Source: Anisodus tanguticus
Taxonomy: Eukaryota > Streptophyta > Magnoliopsida > Solanales > Solanaceae
Direction: 5' to 3'
DNA length: 64,000 nucleotides
Assembly (NCBI GenBank): GCA_034509755.1
Contig: CM067539.1
Span: forward strand, 21,299,001-21,363,000
In this document: positions 23,001 to 33,850 of the stretch, one piece after another
Position numbering within the stretch: the stretch's first letter is position 1
Layout: the number at the start of each line of letters is the position of its first letter
Position numbers and translations under genes: made by a program
The notes under the pieces: generated by a model
The model's input: only the letters and a program-made list of their open reading frames with translations
Databases searched by the model: none
Told to the model about the DNA's origin: nothing

Positions 23001-26000
23001 GTACATTACTAGAAAGGAAGGTTACATGAGTCTTTGTTCAATGAGGAGCAAAATAAGTACCTTTCTGAAGTAATCTCCGAAAGTTTCTTGGGATGCCAAG
23101 ACATTAGCAAGTTGCCAACACAAAGCAAGCTACCTTCATAATGTACCCCATTAACTTTGAAACCGGTGACAGTAAACCTACAAGGAGCCAAAAAAAGATA
23201 TTAAAATAAGAATCAACTGGATATACAACAGGTACTGAAACATATTAAAATATCTTGAAGTTTAAGGAAAATAATACCAGAACTTAATTTTTGTAAAAAA
23301 AAAAAAAGAAGTCTGTTAACACCAAATTTGGAGTTTGGCACAAACTGAGGCCATTTGGGCATCTTCTTAGGCTATATGATTTGGATCTTGACCACATTAA
23401 ATTGAACCGCAATATTCCAACACGGGCAACCTCAGAAGAAACCCTTTGGAGCTTGTTGTCAATTGTGGCAATGTGGCCTAAACGAGCTTTGCCCAACATT
23501 CACCCTAAAGGATTGGAAAAGGAAGAAAAGTTGCCGTGCACAAGTCACACAGGGTTTTACTCTATGAAGACCCAATCAAGCAATTGGTTCTCAGTGACGA
23601 ATGTGGCTGAATGTGGAATTAAGGCGGTCAATAACTCATTTGACATGAAAAAAGCACAATCGAGCAAGCAAGGGACCATCTCAACATTGACTAAACATGC
23701 TGAACTTTGAAAAAAGATTCCAAATCACATTAAGAAGGTGGTTTAAACAATGTCCCTTTAGCTATAAACAAGACCCTAGGAACCCATAGCAGAGGAGCAG
23801 AGTCCCTTCCTCAATGTTAATCGCCTGACTTTACTGGGAATCACTGGGTTGAATTCGACGACACTCAGTATTTTCAGCGACGTAGTAATAGAGGGGCTTG
23901 AGATGGTTCATGCATGTGCAGGAGAGACACAAATGGCCCAGTGCGGAGGTGTGAGAGGTTGGCTATGGACGGGTTCAGGAGAGGTAGAGATAAGCCAAAG
24001 AAGTATTGGGGAGAGGTGATTAGACGGGATATGGCGCAGGTGCAACTTACTGAGGACGTGACCTTAAATAGTGGGTTGTGGAGGACTCAGATTAGGATAA
24101 TAGGTAGTCGAGCGTAGTCCTACTTACGCTTACAAAATGATAGTTGTAGTGTTATTACTGTAGGCCCGATTAGCATGTCCCATGTAGTTTTTTATTTCTG
24201 CTGCTATGTGTTCTTTAGGGTACTTTGTTTATCTAATCTAGCTACGTTAGCTACTGTGTCCTTTTGTTAGAATGTGCTACCATGGCGTATTCGATTTTGT
24301 TATCAACATGTTCATACTGCTTTAATTTCTTGTCAGAGTCTGACCGCTTCTCTTGCTTTGTTTTGCTTGTGATTATGCTTTGTCTTGAGCCGAGTGTCTC
24401 CCGGAAACAACCGCTCTACCTACCAAGGTAAAGGTAAGGTATGCGTACACTCTACCCTTCTCAGACCCCACGTTGTGGGATTTCACTGGATATGTTGTTG
24501 TTGTACCATTCTAGGTTAATTTTTTTTATTGGTACCATTCTAGGTTAGTTTAGAACACAGGGCATTAAGACATAAATTAAATTCCAAAAGAGAGGCTGAA
24601 GAAGCCATCCACCCCAAAGGGCTATGAGGCTATAGATTATATCTATTGAACCAGCTTGCCACAATTTAAGATGTAATAGCACAAAAGAGTCCACAAGCCT
24701 ATATACTAACAAGATAGCCCCTAAATTTTGTAACTTGATTTGTAATCCTCAGAGATATCATATAACCACACTTTTTTCTTAAGGACCTGACTTTGACTCA
24801 CCCAAAGTCATCAACGGCATTTCAAGATTAGTACAACAACAAAAAAAAACATTTCAAGATTAGTACGTGTGAATATTTACCATATGTAGGGTGGTTTTCT
24901 AATTTATTTAATAAAGGATGTGGGCGGTTTTATACTTTTAATAGCTCTTTGTGGACCAAAAGTATTGCAAGTTTTGGGTGAACACTACTACAGAGCTGAA
25001 AAGCAACTGGATAGCAACTGCAACCCTCTGTTTTCTTCCTCCCCCTTCCCCAGGACATTTTAAAGCTGAGAGAAAACATCGTGTCCTCTAGCAATGGTCT
25101 TTTGTGTCTACATTTATAAGTCTTTTTTTTTCTATCCTACTTGTCCTTCCACAAAAACAATACACAAAAAAAGGCAGAGACATCAATTCTTCTGGTCAGT
25201 TCATTTCATCACAGCTTAAAATTACCATACAGCGAAAAGAAAAAGAAAAGAGTAAATAAGCTGTGTGACGATGAAAGCTAATAGGAAATAAGAAAAATAT
25301 ATTTGATACAAAAAACCATCATTCAATTCTTTGACTTTTGATAAGGCTAAATGTCAAAATTATAGAGCAACAATGACTTAAACCTAATCCAGAAATAAAA
25401 TGTATACTCCGTGATTGACATTTGAACTTAAATTTGCAACTGTAAAGGAAGTAAGCATAATGTTACTAAACTGCCAATATAAGGTGAAAGTGAAACTAAA
25501 AGTTCTGTAGGTCCGTTGAGACAATAAACATACGCAGGAAACACAAAAATGGTCAATTAGCATGCCTAATCTATCTGCGTAAAGAACTATAACCAGATTA
25601 ATCCATTGCTTCCCTCAACTAAGTAATTGCAATTTACTAAACCATATGAATGTCAACTAACATCAAATAGAAAGTTTGGTTCGATTTCTATCCTTACTTG
25701 TATTTTCTGAACTTTCAAGAGTTCTAGTCAAACAATACTCAAATAATTGGTTGAATTAACCACTAAATACGACCTAAGACACCTAAACTGAAAAATAAAA
25801 TGTTCTTCAGATAAATTAGGCCAATAATACTTCTAAGTTTATGAAAAAAATTGCATTTAACAAAAATAATTGAAGAGAATAGGAAAGTACTGTTGGAAGC
25901 GTAATTGATCTTCAGGAACGTTATCGATAAGATTGATTTGATCGTATAGCGAGAATGCTCGTCTAAGTGAAGGCAACGGTTGATTGCAAGGCATATGGTT

Positions 26001-26054
26001 TGGGGTCCTCATAGCTCGCATCAACGTCGCCATTGCTTTCTCTCTCACCGCCAT
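20061..26054 (-). CDS. NDUFAF3: NADH dehydrogenase assembly factor 3-like protein (DUF498/Mth938 domain), complete, 5 exons
   Basis: Probable mitochondrial assembly factor for respiratory complex I. Exons: 25891-26054, 23061-23177, 22352-22386, 20684-20784, 20061-20147. All introns are GT-AG; split codons join cleanly (CA|G, AG|C, G|AG), giving 504 nt and 167 residues, the length of plant homologues. The N-terminus (MAVREKAMATLMRAMR) is basic and Ser/Arg-rich, as expected for a mitochondrial presequence. SLYDQINLIDNVPEDQLRFQ follows, then the DUF498 fold: VNGVHYEGSLLCVGNLLMSW, SLSIFQTVRPVP, ILLLGCGKYIQPV, and the C-terminal RNAASTYNILNEEGRIVAAAL. Exon 3 is only 35 bp. Intron 1 carries an RTE fragment and intron 3 a SINE. 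Family assignment is firm; function follows from animal NDUFAF3 and is not shown here. Confidence 0.93.
20855..20954. repeat. About 50-bp tandem duplication in NDUFAF3 intron 3
   Basis: Two adjacent near-identical copies of AAGATAATCATTCCTC...CGGAGTCGATACTCATTAG (about 20855-20903 and 20906-20954), differing at a few bases. It is non-coding and lies about 70 bases upstream of exon 4. Confidence 0.85.
21488..21672 (+). mobile_element. tRNA-derived SINE
   Basis: The sequence has a polymerase III box A-like region (GGTATATTGGCAAGAGTG) and, about 40 bases on, a box B (GAGTTCGAATT), followed by a non-tRNA body and an A-rich end (ATAGAAAAAACA). Total length of about 180 bp fits plant SINEs. It lies in NDUFAF3 intron 3, antisense to the gene. 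Confidence 0.7.
21994..22033. repeat. Poly(C) tract
   Basis: A run of about 21 C residues followed by AACCCCCCG and T7. It is in NDUFAF3 intron 3. The apparent length may be unreliable because homopolymers are error-prone in sequencing. Confidence 0.9.
23885..24505 (+). mobile_element. RTE LINE 3' fragment in NDUFAF3 intron 1
   Basis: Encodes the C-terminal end of the RTE protein (RLAMDGFRRGRDKPKKYWGE at about 23955-24015), then the 3' UTR with CTTGAGCCGAGTGTCTCCCG, CCCACGTTGTGGGATTTCAC and a (TTG)n end at about 24490-24503. It is collinear with 8815-9441. A 17-base sequence GTACCATTCTAGGTTA is repeated right after the tail (about 24504-24520 and 24531-24548). Confidence 0.88.
24506..25890. 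other. Rest of NDUFAF3 intron 1, no recognised element
   Basis: AT-rich intronic sequence. Apart from a short repeat of CATTTCAAGATTAGTAC near 24818 and 24850, no gene, RNA or mobile element was recognised. Confidence 0.5.
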
Positions 26055-26261
26055 TTCTCCCCTCCTGCCGCCGGTTTCGATGTTCCAGAAGAGTTGCTCA
26101 AATTAGGAGATCAAATTCGTGCTGAACTTTTGTTGGTCGTGCAATAAGGCCCCTAAATTATTCGGAACGCCGTACTATGAATAAATAATAGTCGATGTGG
26201 TGATAGTTTATGTGTAAAACTAAAAAAGTGATAGTTCAAATACGTTTTTGACCTATTATCT

Positions 26262-28254
26262 CTAATTATTAAATTTTGTGTAATCATAAACCAACTGGAG
26301 GTCATATTTTCTGGAAGTCGTTTCTAATACTAAAGCCAATTTTTCTAAGTGAGGATACCTAGTCTCTACACTAGTCAATGTTCTACTCACATAATAAATA
26401 GGAAATTGCGTACCTTTTTCTTCTCGAACCATCATTGCACTTGCCGCTTCTTCGGATACTGCCAGGTACAAGTACATTTGTTCGTCTTCCTTTAGTTTAT
26501 GCAACAATGTCGGACTAGACAAATACTTCTTCAAATCCCTCAAAGCTTGCTGACATTCTCGTGTTCACTCGAAGTCATTCTTCTTTTTCAACAAAGAGAA
26601 GAACCGATGACTTTTCTCCAAAGATCGAGAGATAAATCTGCTTAAAGCGGTTATTCTCCCGGTGAGTCTTTACAATGCTTTCACATTGTAAAGCACCTCC
26701 GGTATTTTTTCGATGGCTTTGATCTTATCTGGATTAATCTCTATTCCTCGGTTTGAAACCAAGAAACCTAAGAACTTCTCGAGCCAATTCCAAAAGCACA
26801 CTTTTTAGAATTTAGGTTCATGTTGTACTTTCGGAGCACGTCAAATGTTTCCTTCAAATGCTTTAAATGATCCCCTGCTTCCACGGACTTAACAAACATA
26901 TCATCAATATAAACTTCCATTGTATTTCCTATTTAATCCTCAAACATGCGATTAACTAGGCGTTGATATGTTGTTCCGACATTTTTTAAACCAAATGGCA
27001 TTACATTATAGTAATAGGTCCCGTATCTAGTTATAAAAGAGGTTTTCTCTTGATCCTCCGGGTTTATCCTAATTTGGTTGTACCCGAAGTAAGCATCAAG
27101 AAAACTCAACATCTCATGCCTTGCCGTAACATCAATCATTTGATCGATGTGCGGCAAAAGAAAAGAATCTTTTGGACATGCTTTATTTAAATCTTTAAAA
27201 TCTATGCACATTCTCAGTTTATTGCCTTTTTAGGTACGACCACTGCGTTTGCAAACCAATCTGGATACTATACCTCCCAGATAGAACCTATATTCAAAAT
27301 CTTTGTTACCTCCTTCTTGACAAACTTGTGTCTGAAGTCGGCCACGAGCCTCTTTTTTTGCTTTACCTAGAGGAAACTTGAGTCTAAACTCAATTTATGA
27401 GTTGCAATCTCCGGTGGAATATCTGTCATATCTAAGTGGGACCAGGTAAAGCAATCGGCGTTAGTTTTAAGAAATTCAATTAACTTAAGCTTGACCACCT
27501 AGGTCAATCTAGGGTCCATGTATACTTTTTTATTCGGCAGATACACGAACATGATGACTTGTTCTAGCTCCTCTACATTCGACTTCGTGGCATCTGAATC
27601 ATCGGGTAGCACAAAGGACCTCAGAACGCGAAAATAGTCTTCTTCATCCTCATATTTTGTCTTTTCTTCCTCTTCATTTTTTGGACTCAGCGAGCCAAAA
27701 TTTTGTGATTGCTATTTTGCTTCCCTACCTTTAACCGTGTCCTTCATTTCTTTTGATATTTGCACCGATTCTTCTACTGTGAACATCTCTTTTGCTGCCA
27801 TTGTTCCCCTTAAATTATGTTGATTCCCTCTTGTGTTGGGATTTTCAGCATCATATGTAGCATCGAATGTACAACCTTCATATTATGTATCCAATGCCTG
27901 CCGAATATAGCGTTGTACCTCATTTCGCCTTCTATGACATAAAACCTCATTTGCTGAATTATCCCAGTTGCATTGACGGGAAGAACAATCTCTCATTTCG
28001 TGGTCCTTTTAGAACTCGGGTTGCCGGCACAATTAGGTCCAACAACCCCAACTGCTCCACCACCTTCCATTGATGTTGGCCGAGCTACCTAGATCAATTA
28101 AAATTCGCTTAACCTGAAAATTATTAATGAGGACAAAAATTACCAGTGCATCATTATGAGGTTGAATGATACCTTCCGCGTCTATTTCCTTTGGTTCGTA
28201 ATTTCTGGATCTTTTCTCTATAGTTATTGACACTTTTATTTTCTTTGCAGCCAT
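26262..28254 (-). pseudogene. Gypsy pol remnant: protease, reverse transcriptase, RNase H start
   Basis: Protease-like segment at 28254-28033 (VKRILIDLGSSANI, close to the canonical D-x-G-S-S/A). RT at about 27211-26933 holds the fingers/palm blocks LNKACPKDSF, SFLDAYFGYNQIRINPEDQ and MPFGLKN; the YVDD-like catalytic motif would be near 26900-26920, where YIDDMF can be read on the minus strand. The RNase H start at 26543-26262 includes LYLAVSEEAASAMMVREE and ETRYPHLEKLALVL. Stops and frameshifts interrupt the region between 26545 and 26930 and again between 27211 and 28033. Confidence 0.8.
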
Positions 28255-28406
28255 GATAGCTTCTTCGAAACATCCATCCCCCCGATGATTATAGTCATGA
28301 CATGTTGAGGTTTCACTGGTTTTGTCTGCTTGTTTTCTTCTCTACTTCTGTAATTTCCCTTTGCATGATCACTTAAGAACTCACACAGATGGCCATTTTT
28401 TAATAA

Positions 28407-29996
28407 CTAGGCCACTTCATCCCTCAACTGGTGACAATTCTTAGTTCGATGACCATGAGTTCCATAGTAATCACAAATCAAGTTTGGATCTCTTTGAGTT
28501 GGGTCTGTCTGAAGCGGTCTTGGCCACTGTGTCTCCTTTATATTACCAATGGTCGAAATGAGCCCAGTTGCATCAACATTGGAATTGTATTCGGACAACC
28601 TCGAGTTTTCCACAATGTTAGAAGAAAATCCACTAGAATAATTTTTGAATTGCAAACCCCTACTGGTAGACCCTCAATTATTACGCCTATCTACTCTATC
28701 CGATGGAAAATTGCGATTGTTGCGACCCCGATCCGATATGAAATTCGACCTCTCTGATTGTCTGTAGGATTGATATCTATCCTTAGAAGAATTTGGCTCC
28801 GACTCGACTACCCTATTTGATTTGTCAATGTTTTTGTTCCGTCCTGCTGACCCCGGTGAGAGTTCAAGTTGATCATCTTCCACCCTGATTTTGGACTCGT
28901 ACCTATTGTGCACATCTTCCCATGTTACTGTCAGGAATGCCAACATGTTCTCATTTAATTTGAACAAGGCACTGGAGCTCCTAGGATTCAGCCCCTTGGT
29001 GAAAGCTTCAGCTGATCACTTATCCGTTATTCGGGGAAGAAGCATCCGCTCATTTTGAAACCTGGTCACGAACTCATGCAACAAATTCATATCTTTCTGA
29101 GCAATTTTGAAAATATCCGCTTTTCTTGCTTGAACCTTCCTAGTTCCGGTATGTGCCTTTATAAAAGCATCTGTAAGCATTTCAAACGAATTAATAGAAT
29201 TTTCAGGCATTATAGAATACCATGTCATTGCTCCATTTGAAAGCATTTTGTCGAATTTCTTCAACAACATCGATTCAATCTCATCCAGATGCATGTCATT
29301 GACATTTATTGCATAAGTATATGATGTCATATGCTCTTGTGGATCCGTTGTCCCATCATACTTTGGGAGGTCAAACATTTTAAACCTCTTCGGTATCAAA
29401 TTCGGTGCTGCACTTGGTGAGAATGACAACTGGATGTATCTCTTCGAGTCTAGCCCCTTCAAGATTAGGGATGCCCCAAGAATCTGGTCTACCCGTGAGT
29501 TGTAGGTTTCAACCTTATTTTCATTGGTGTCAATTCATTTAGTTAAGGCTTCAAGCATTTTTAACACCTCAGAGACCTCATTAGTCCCCGAACCATTGGT
29601 GTTCTCGTCGACTCAATCCTCTTCCTGGCCTGGTTCATTATTTCGAACAGGACGAGCTTCATCCGCCGCACTTGCTTCGCTGCTTTTCTTTTGCAATTAA
29701 GTTATAGCCTCATGTTGCTCATTTAACATATAAAAGATTCGAGCCACATTTATTTCACCATCATCATCATCATCCGATGTCTTCTGACGTGATTTTCTAG
29801 ATGACCAAGGTGAAATCACGGGATTGTTGTTATTTATTGGATCGACAGACGGAATGTCATTCGGTGGCACAATGGACGTAATGCCATTCAGTGGATCAAT
29901 GGGTAGACCACCGTTGTTGTTATTGACGTTGTGAGCACCATTGTCACCGTTGTTGTCCTTGTGGTTGCTAGTCTCAGCGTTGATTTCACTAGCCAT
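28407..29996 (-). pseudogene. Gypsy gag polyprotein, broken
   Basis: Segments are 29996-29697 (Asn/Asp-rich N-terminus), 29462-29016 (core retrotransposon gag domain: PKYDGTTDPQEHMTSY, MTWYSIMPENSI, EFVTRFQNERMLLP), 28967-28674 and 28655-28407 (Arg/Asn/Ser-rich linker ending in a CDYYGTHGHRTKNC zinc-knuckle-like motif). Stops separate the segments. Structural capsid role in the retrotransposon particle. It is more complete than the copy at 14407-16500. Confidence 0.82.
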
Positions 29997-30110
29997 ATTG
30001 TTAGTACTTAGTTTTGACCTGTAACCACAAAAATCTCGAAAGAAACAAGTGAAATTTAAGTTTGAACCAAATCACCACTATTATCCTTAGCCCCACGGTG
30101 GGCGCCAAAC

Positions 30111-30705
30111 TGTTTACCTCAAAAAATGTACAGTTGAATTTGTAAGTGGTTTTAAGGATATGTGGATAGATTTGCAGATAAGTATGATAAACAATTAACA
30201 ATAAATAAGTAAATGAGAGCAATAAGTACGTAATTAGCCTGAAATGTCATAATCTTAGTTGTAATTGAACTGAGAGTTTGGTCCGATCCTTAGCTTAACT
30301 GCTCCGGGTCCGAGCCAATAACAAGAGTAAACTATAACACTTTTGAATGTAATTACACGAGTTTTAATAATGAGAATGAGACCTTCCAACTTGAAAATGG
30401 TTGGGCTCTTTATATAGCTAACAATACAAGGCATTTATGCCCAAGAATCACTCCCTCATTAAATGATAAAAATGGTCACTTAATGAGCAAATGGTAACGG
30501 TTGGCGCCATATCCAGAACGGGTAGACGCTAGCTCCTTCGGTATTTCACCTGATGTAATCAAGTCCGATCGCCATTCGGTGTCCCCTGGTTCGACCACCA
30601 CCCGAGCTTGCTACAACACCCTACCACCAGTGCACCCTGTTATTTTTTTCGACTTTCATTCTCAAATCATATCACGTGTCGTGCCAATTTTCATTGTATA
30701 CAACA
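30111..30705 (-). repeat. 5' LTR of Tat-like Gypsy (candidate borders)
   Basis: On the minus strand it starts TGTTGTATACAATG (30705) and ends GAGGTAAACA (30111), next to the primer-site region. A likely TATA box (GCTATATAAAGAGCC on the minus strand, near 30410) is in the expected place for an LTR promoter. The 3' edge matches the candidate LTR at 16668-17198 (GGTAAACA end, CAAATTCAACTGTAC). Confidence 0.6.
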
Positions 30706-31189
30706 CCAATAGCTTGAAGTTTACGTGTGACAGCTCAAGCTTTAAACCAATGACCTGAGTTACAATAATTCGAACTTACTCAAGTTAAAACCTACTTTAT
30801 ATAGTATTGTTACGTTTTCTTTCAATTTTGTAAACCTTTAAATATGTTCAGATTTTTTATCTACTTATTTAAACTACTAGTTGTGCTTAGCCCGTGCACG
30901 GGCCCAATATTTAGATAATAATATATTTTTGTTGTATTTTATTTCACTAATTGGAAACCAATGTTAAAGATTATATATTTGATTTCTCCATTTAAAAATC
31001 AGTATAAATACATAATAATTAAAATAATCTCTCCGCCCTACAAAAGATAGAGATAAGATATGCGTACATCCTACCCTTTTCAGATCCACTTGTTGGATTA
31101 TACTGAGTATATTGTTGTTGTTAGTATAAATATATAATAATCACTTGTAACTAATTTAATGTTTGGATGTTCTTCTTTAACTTTTCATA

Positions 31190-31194
<5 letters not shown>

Positions 31195-31222
<28 letters not shown>
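31195..31222. repeat. (TA)n microsatellite
   Basis: About 14 uninterrupted TA units in an AT-rich area just inside the left Helitron-like end. Confidence 0.95.
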
Positions 31223-31227
<5 letters not shown>

Positions 31228-31365
31228 TAATATGATATTGCATATTAATTGCATTATTAATTCATGCGTCACTAATCTTTGTATTATAATTTTCACTAAT
31301 ACCTGTAATACTAATTCCTATATAACTTTCATATTATAAGTAAAAATTTAATGTGATTTTTATTA

Positions 31366-31614
31366 CTCCCTTTGTCCCACTTTATATGTTGTTAGGATTT
31401 CGAGAATCAAACAGTTTAATTTTGATAGTTGGGGTATGAAATCTTTAAGATTTTAAAAAATAAAATTTACATATTTGACAACTACTAAAAACTATTATAA
31501 ATCATAATAATTAATAATTTAAAATATTTTTCAAAATATATAAAAAATTATGATAAAAATATATTTAAATTGTCAAAATTCAAAATATGCCACATACTAT
31601 TGAGATAGAGGGAC
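31366..31614. mobile_element. Stowaway-like MITE
   Basis: Left end (TA)CTCCCTTTGTCCCACTTTAT and right end ATTGAGATAGAGGGAC(TA) match Stowaway termini in inverted orientation. It is about 250 bp, non-coding, with TA on both sides. Confidence 0.7.
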
Positions 31615-32266
31615 TAATTAATTTTGGCCAGCGAATTTTTAGCTATCAAAGAAACTAAAACGAAGCCCCAAAACAACTATTGCGTGGAAAGAGAATACAT
31701 GAAACATTAGGGTGAAATGATACGGTACTTAACTGTATGACAATTTTTTCATGACTCAACAAATTCCTTTTTGGGCTTTGTAAAGAGCCTCAACTATTTG
31801 GTAGATTTACAAAAGTGCCATTTATTGTGAAAAGGTGAAGAAGGGGCAAACTAAGACTTCTTAAAAAGGGTCGTAACTCAATGATCAATCCATTACCAAT
31901 ACAAAGCAAATTGTACAAACAGCAACAGAATGGTGAAAAGCACAATAAGCATTAAATGACCAAATTGCCCTTGTTTAGGAAGCAGGCAAGGCATGTTGAC
32001 GAAGACCTGGTACGACAAAGGGTATTTTTTATAATAGAACCTAAATTGTGGGTCTTTTGTCTATCCAAAAATCTGTACTCTTCCATTTTTCCCGTAGCAC
32101 TTCCGTATTCCGTTGAAAGTTGCTTCATTTCTTACTTCAATTTTGGTTTTACCTACTCTTTCGCATATACATGGTTTAAAATAGACGATTGATACATGTA
32201 ATTGTATAGTGCTTTGAATTAGTGATGTCTGTCTGCGTCTTTTCAACTTGTGGCACTGCAAATTAA

Positions 32267-32834
32267 AATGAAAGAATATAATTTTTGATTATTTTTATTA
32301 ATGAAGAGATCTATATACATAATATAACATATCTAAATATGAAAAATAAATTTATCGTTTCCTAATAAAATCCAATACTTTGTCCTAATAGAAGAATAAT
32401 ATGATACCATGAAAGAATATAATCTCAAATAAATTTACAGTTTCCTAATAAAATTCTAATACCTTGTCCCAATAGAAGAATAATATGATACCATGAAAGA
32501 ATATAATCTCAAATAAATTTACAGTTTCCTAATAAAATTCTAATACCTTGTCCTAATAGAAGAATAATCTGATACCATGAAAGAATATAATCTCAAATAA
32601 ATCTACCGTTTCCTAATAAAATTCTAATACCTTGTCCTAATAGAAGAATAATCTGATATCATGAAAGAATATAATCCCTGATTATTTTCATTAATGAAGA
32701 GATCTATATATATATGATATACAATATCTAAATATGGAAAACAAATCTACTTTTTCATAATACAAATACCTTGTCCTAATAGAAGAATAATCTGATAACA
32801 TGAAAGAATATAATTATTTTCATTAATGAAGAGG

Positions 32835-32888
<54 letters not shown>

Positions 32889-32975
32889 ACAATATCTAAA
32901 TATGGAAAATAAATTTAACTTTTCTTAATACAATTATAATACCTTGTCCTAATAGAAGAATAATATCATAATTAC
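32267..32975. repeat. 84-bp tandem array with longer variants and a (TA)n insertion
   Basis: The unit starts GAAAGAATATAATCTCAAAT and ends GAAGAATAATATGATACCAT. Exact 84-bp spacing is seen at 32411, 32495, 32579 and 32663. The first (32267), fifth (32663) and sixth (32799) units carry an extra 50-60 bases (TTATTTTCATTAATGAAGAG plus an AT stretch). The last unit holds a long (TA)n run at about 32838-32885. It is non-coding. Confidence 0.9.
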
Positions 32976-33184
32976 ACTTGTATTGTAATTCTACGGTAAA
33001 TTATATACAAACTAGGAAGGTGGTGTCAACTCATACTGGTCCATGGGTCAAATGCTAAACCACATTCATCTTGTGGGGATTTAAAGCCTTTATGCAACTG
33101 CTGTTTTTCCAGTAACCCAAGAATAAAAAACAGATGAATAAATTAGGTTAAACCGTCATCATCACAAATAACTATATCATCTCT

Positions 33185-33340
33185 TTTGACGGAAACTTCT
33201 GCAGGTTCTGAAGACGGATATGAAAAGAGTTGTTACTCTTTTGGTAGCTTTACCATTATTGGTTGCAAAGGTTCTGCTAGGTTTAGGTTACAATTCTTTG
33301 TAGACATAAAAGAAGAGGATTCAATTGTCACTGAAAAGGT
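33185..33340 (+). pseudogene. Exon-like captured fragment, unknown origin
   Basis: From about 33188 a frame reads ETSAGSEDGYEKSC, YSFGSFTIIGCKG, SARFRLQFFVDIKEEDSIV, TEK and ends exactly at a good splice donor (AAAAG|GTAAAT at 33340). A possible acceptor (TTCTGCAG) lies at 33198-33205. The sequence has protein-like composition, unlike its AT-rich surroundings. I do not recognise the protein. It lies inside the Helitron-bounded segment, and Helitrons often carry gene pieces; that origin is inference. Confidence 0.4.
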
Positions 33341-33435
33341 AAATCAATTTATATAAACTTGGTATTTGGAAACCAGAACCAGATAGTATTATTGTCAAAA
33401 TTAGCTCTTCTTTTCAGCTTTGTAGTCTTAATTGT

Positions 33436-33590
33436 TTACAACAACAACATACAACAACATACCCAGTGAAATCACACAACGTGGGGTCCGGAAAGGATGG
33501 AATGTACGCAGACCTTACCTCTACCTTGGTAGGTAGAGCGGCTGTTTTCGAGACACTCGGCTCAAGCATAAGCATAAGCAAAGCAAAAGC
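33436..33590 (-). mobile_element. RTE/TS-type 3' tail fragment (minus strand)
   Basis: The inverted form of the tail seen at 9310-9441: (CAA)n, CATACCCAGTGAAATCACAC, AACGTGGGGTCCGG, CTACCTTGGTAGGTAGAGCG and GACACTCGGCTCAAGC. Confidence 0.85.
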
Positions 33591-33622
33591 AAAAGCAAAA
33601 GCAAAAGCAAAAGCAAAGCACG
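33573..33622. repeat. (GCAAAA)n simple repeat
   Basis: AGCATAAGCATAAGCAAAGC followed by five or six GCAAAA units directly adjoining the LINE tail fragment. Matching AAGCATAAT-type sequence occurs in other RTE tails (for example near 9310), so it probably expanded from the LINE 3' region. Confidence 0.85.
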
Positions 33623-33714
33623 AACAAAGTCTTAATTGTTTACTTGTATAAATATATTGCAGAAAAGGTCACAACTATAACAAAGATAAAAGTAACATTT
33701 AAAGTCACAATGAA

Positions 33715-33850
33715 GACTTAGAGCTACCAACTACCAGTACTCTTTGACTTCCGGTACGATGGAGGCTACAGATAGCTGTTCACTTCACAACTAGATTGGA
33801 GAGGGAGGATTTGCGCAAGTTTAAAAAGGTTACCTCAGAAAAACAACTTT
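33715..33850 (+). pseudogene. Possible protein-kinase fragment (glycine loop)
   Basis: One plus-strand frame reads LRATNYQYS near 33722, and then around 33797-33840 IGEGGFAQV, a stop, KGYL. The pattern ATN...IGxGGFxxVYKG is typical of the ATP-binding loop of plant receptor-like kinases. Two in-frame stops are present and no later kinase motif was found. It is probably a captured and decayed fragment; similarity is short, so chance cannot be excluded. Confidence 0.35.

Larger units (their letters stand above)
26262..30705 (-). mobile_element. Tat-like Gypsy retrotransposon, truncated (5' LTR to RNase H)
   Basis: Minus strand, from high to low coordinate: 5' LTR (30705-30111), a primer-site region TTTGGCGCCCACCGTGGGGC, gag (29996 to about 28407), protease (about 28254-28033), reverse transcriptase (about 27211-26640) and the start of RNase H (26543-26262). 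Integrase and 3' LTR are absent. The RT block (LNKACPKDSFLLPHIDQMID, then FLDAYFGYNQI) has the signature of the plant Tat lineage. The truncated end lies only about 200 bases upstream of the NDUFAF3 start codon, so the element borders that gene's promoter. Confidence 0.88.

Noticed and set aside
31956..32192. A 78-residue frame rich in Phe/Tyr/Ser
   Set aside because: AT-rich chance frame with no recognisable motif, inside the Helitron-bounded segment.
33436..33660. CRISPR-like or regular short repeat around the (GCAAAA)n run
   Set aside because: A simple repeat grown from a LINE tail; there are no spacers, and this is plant nuclear DNA.
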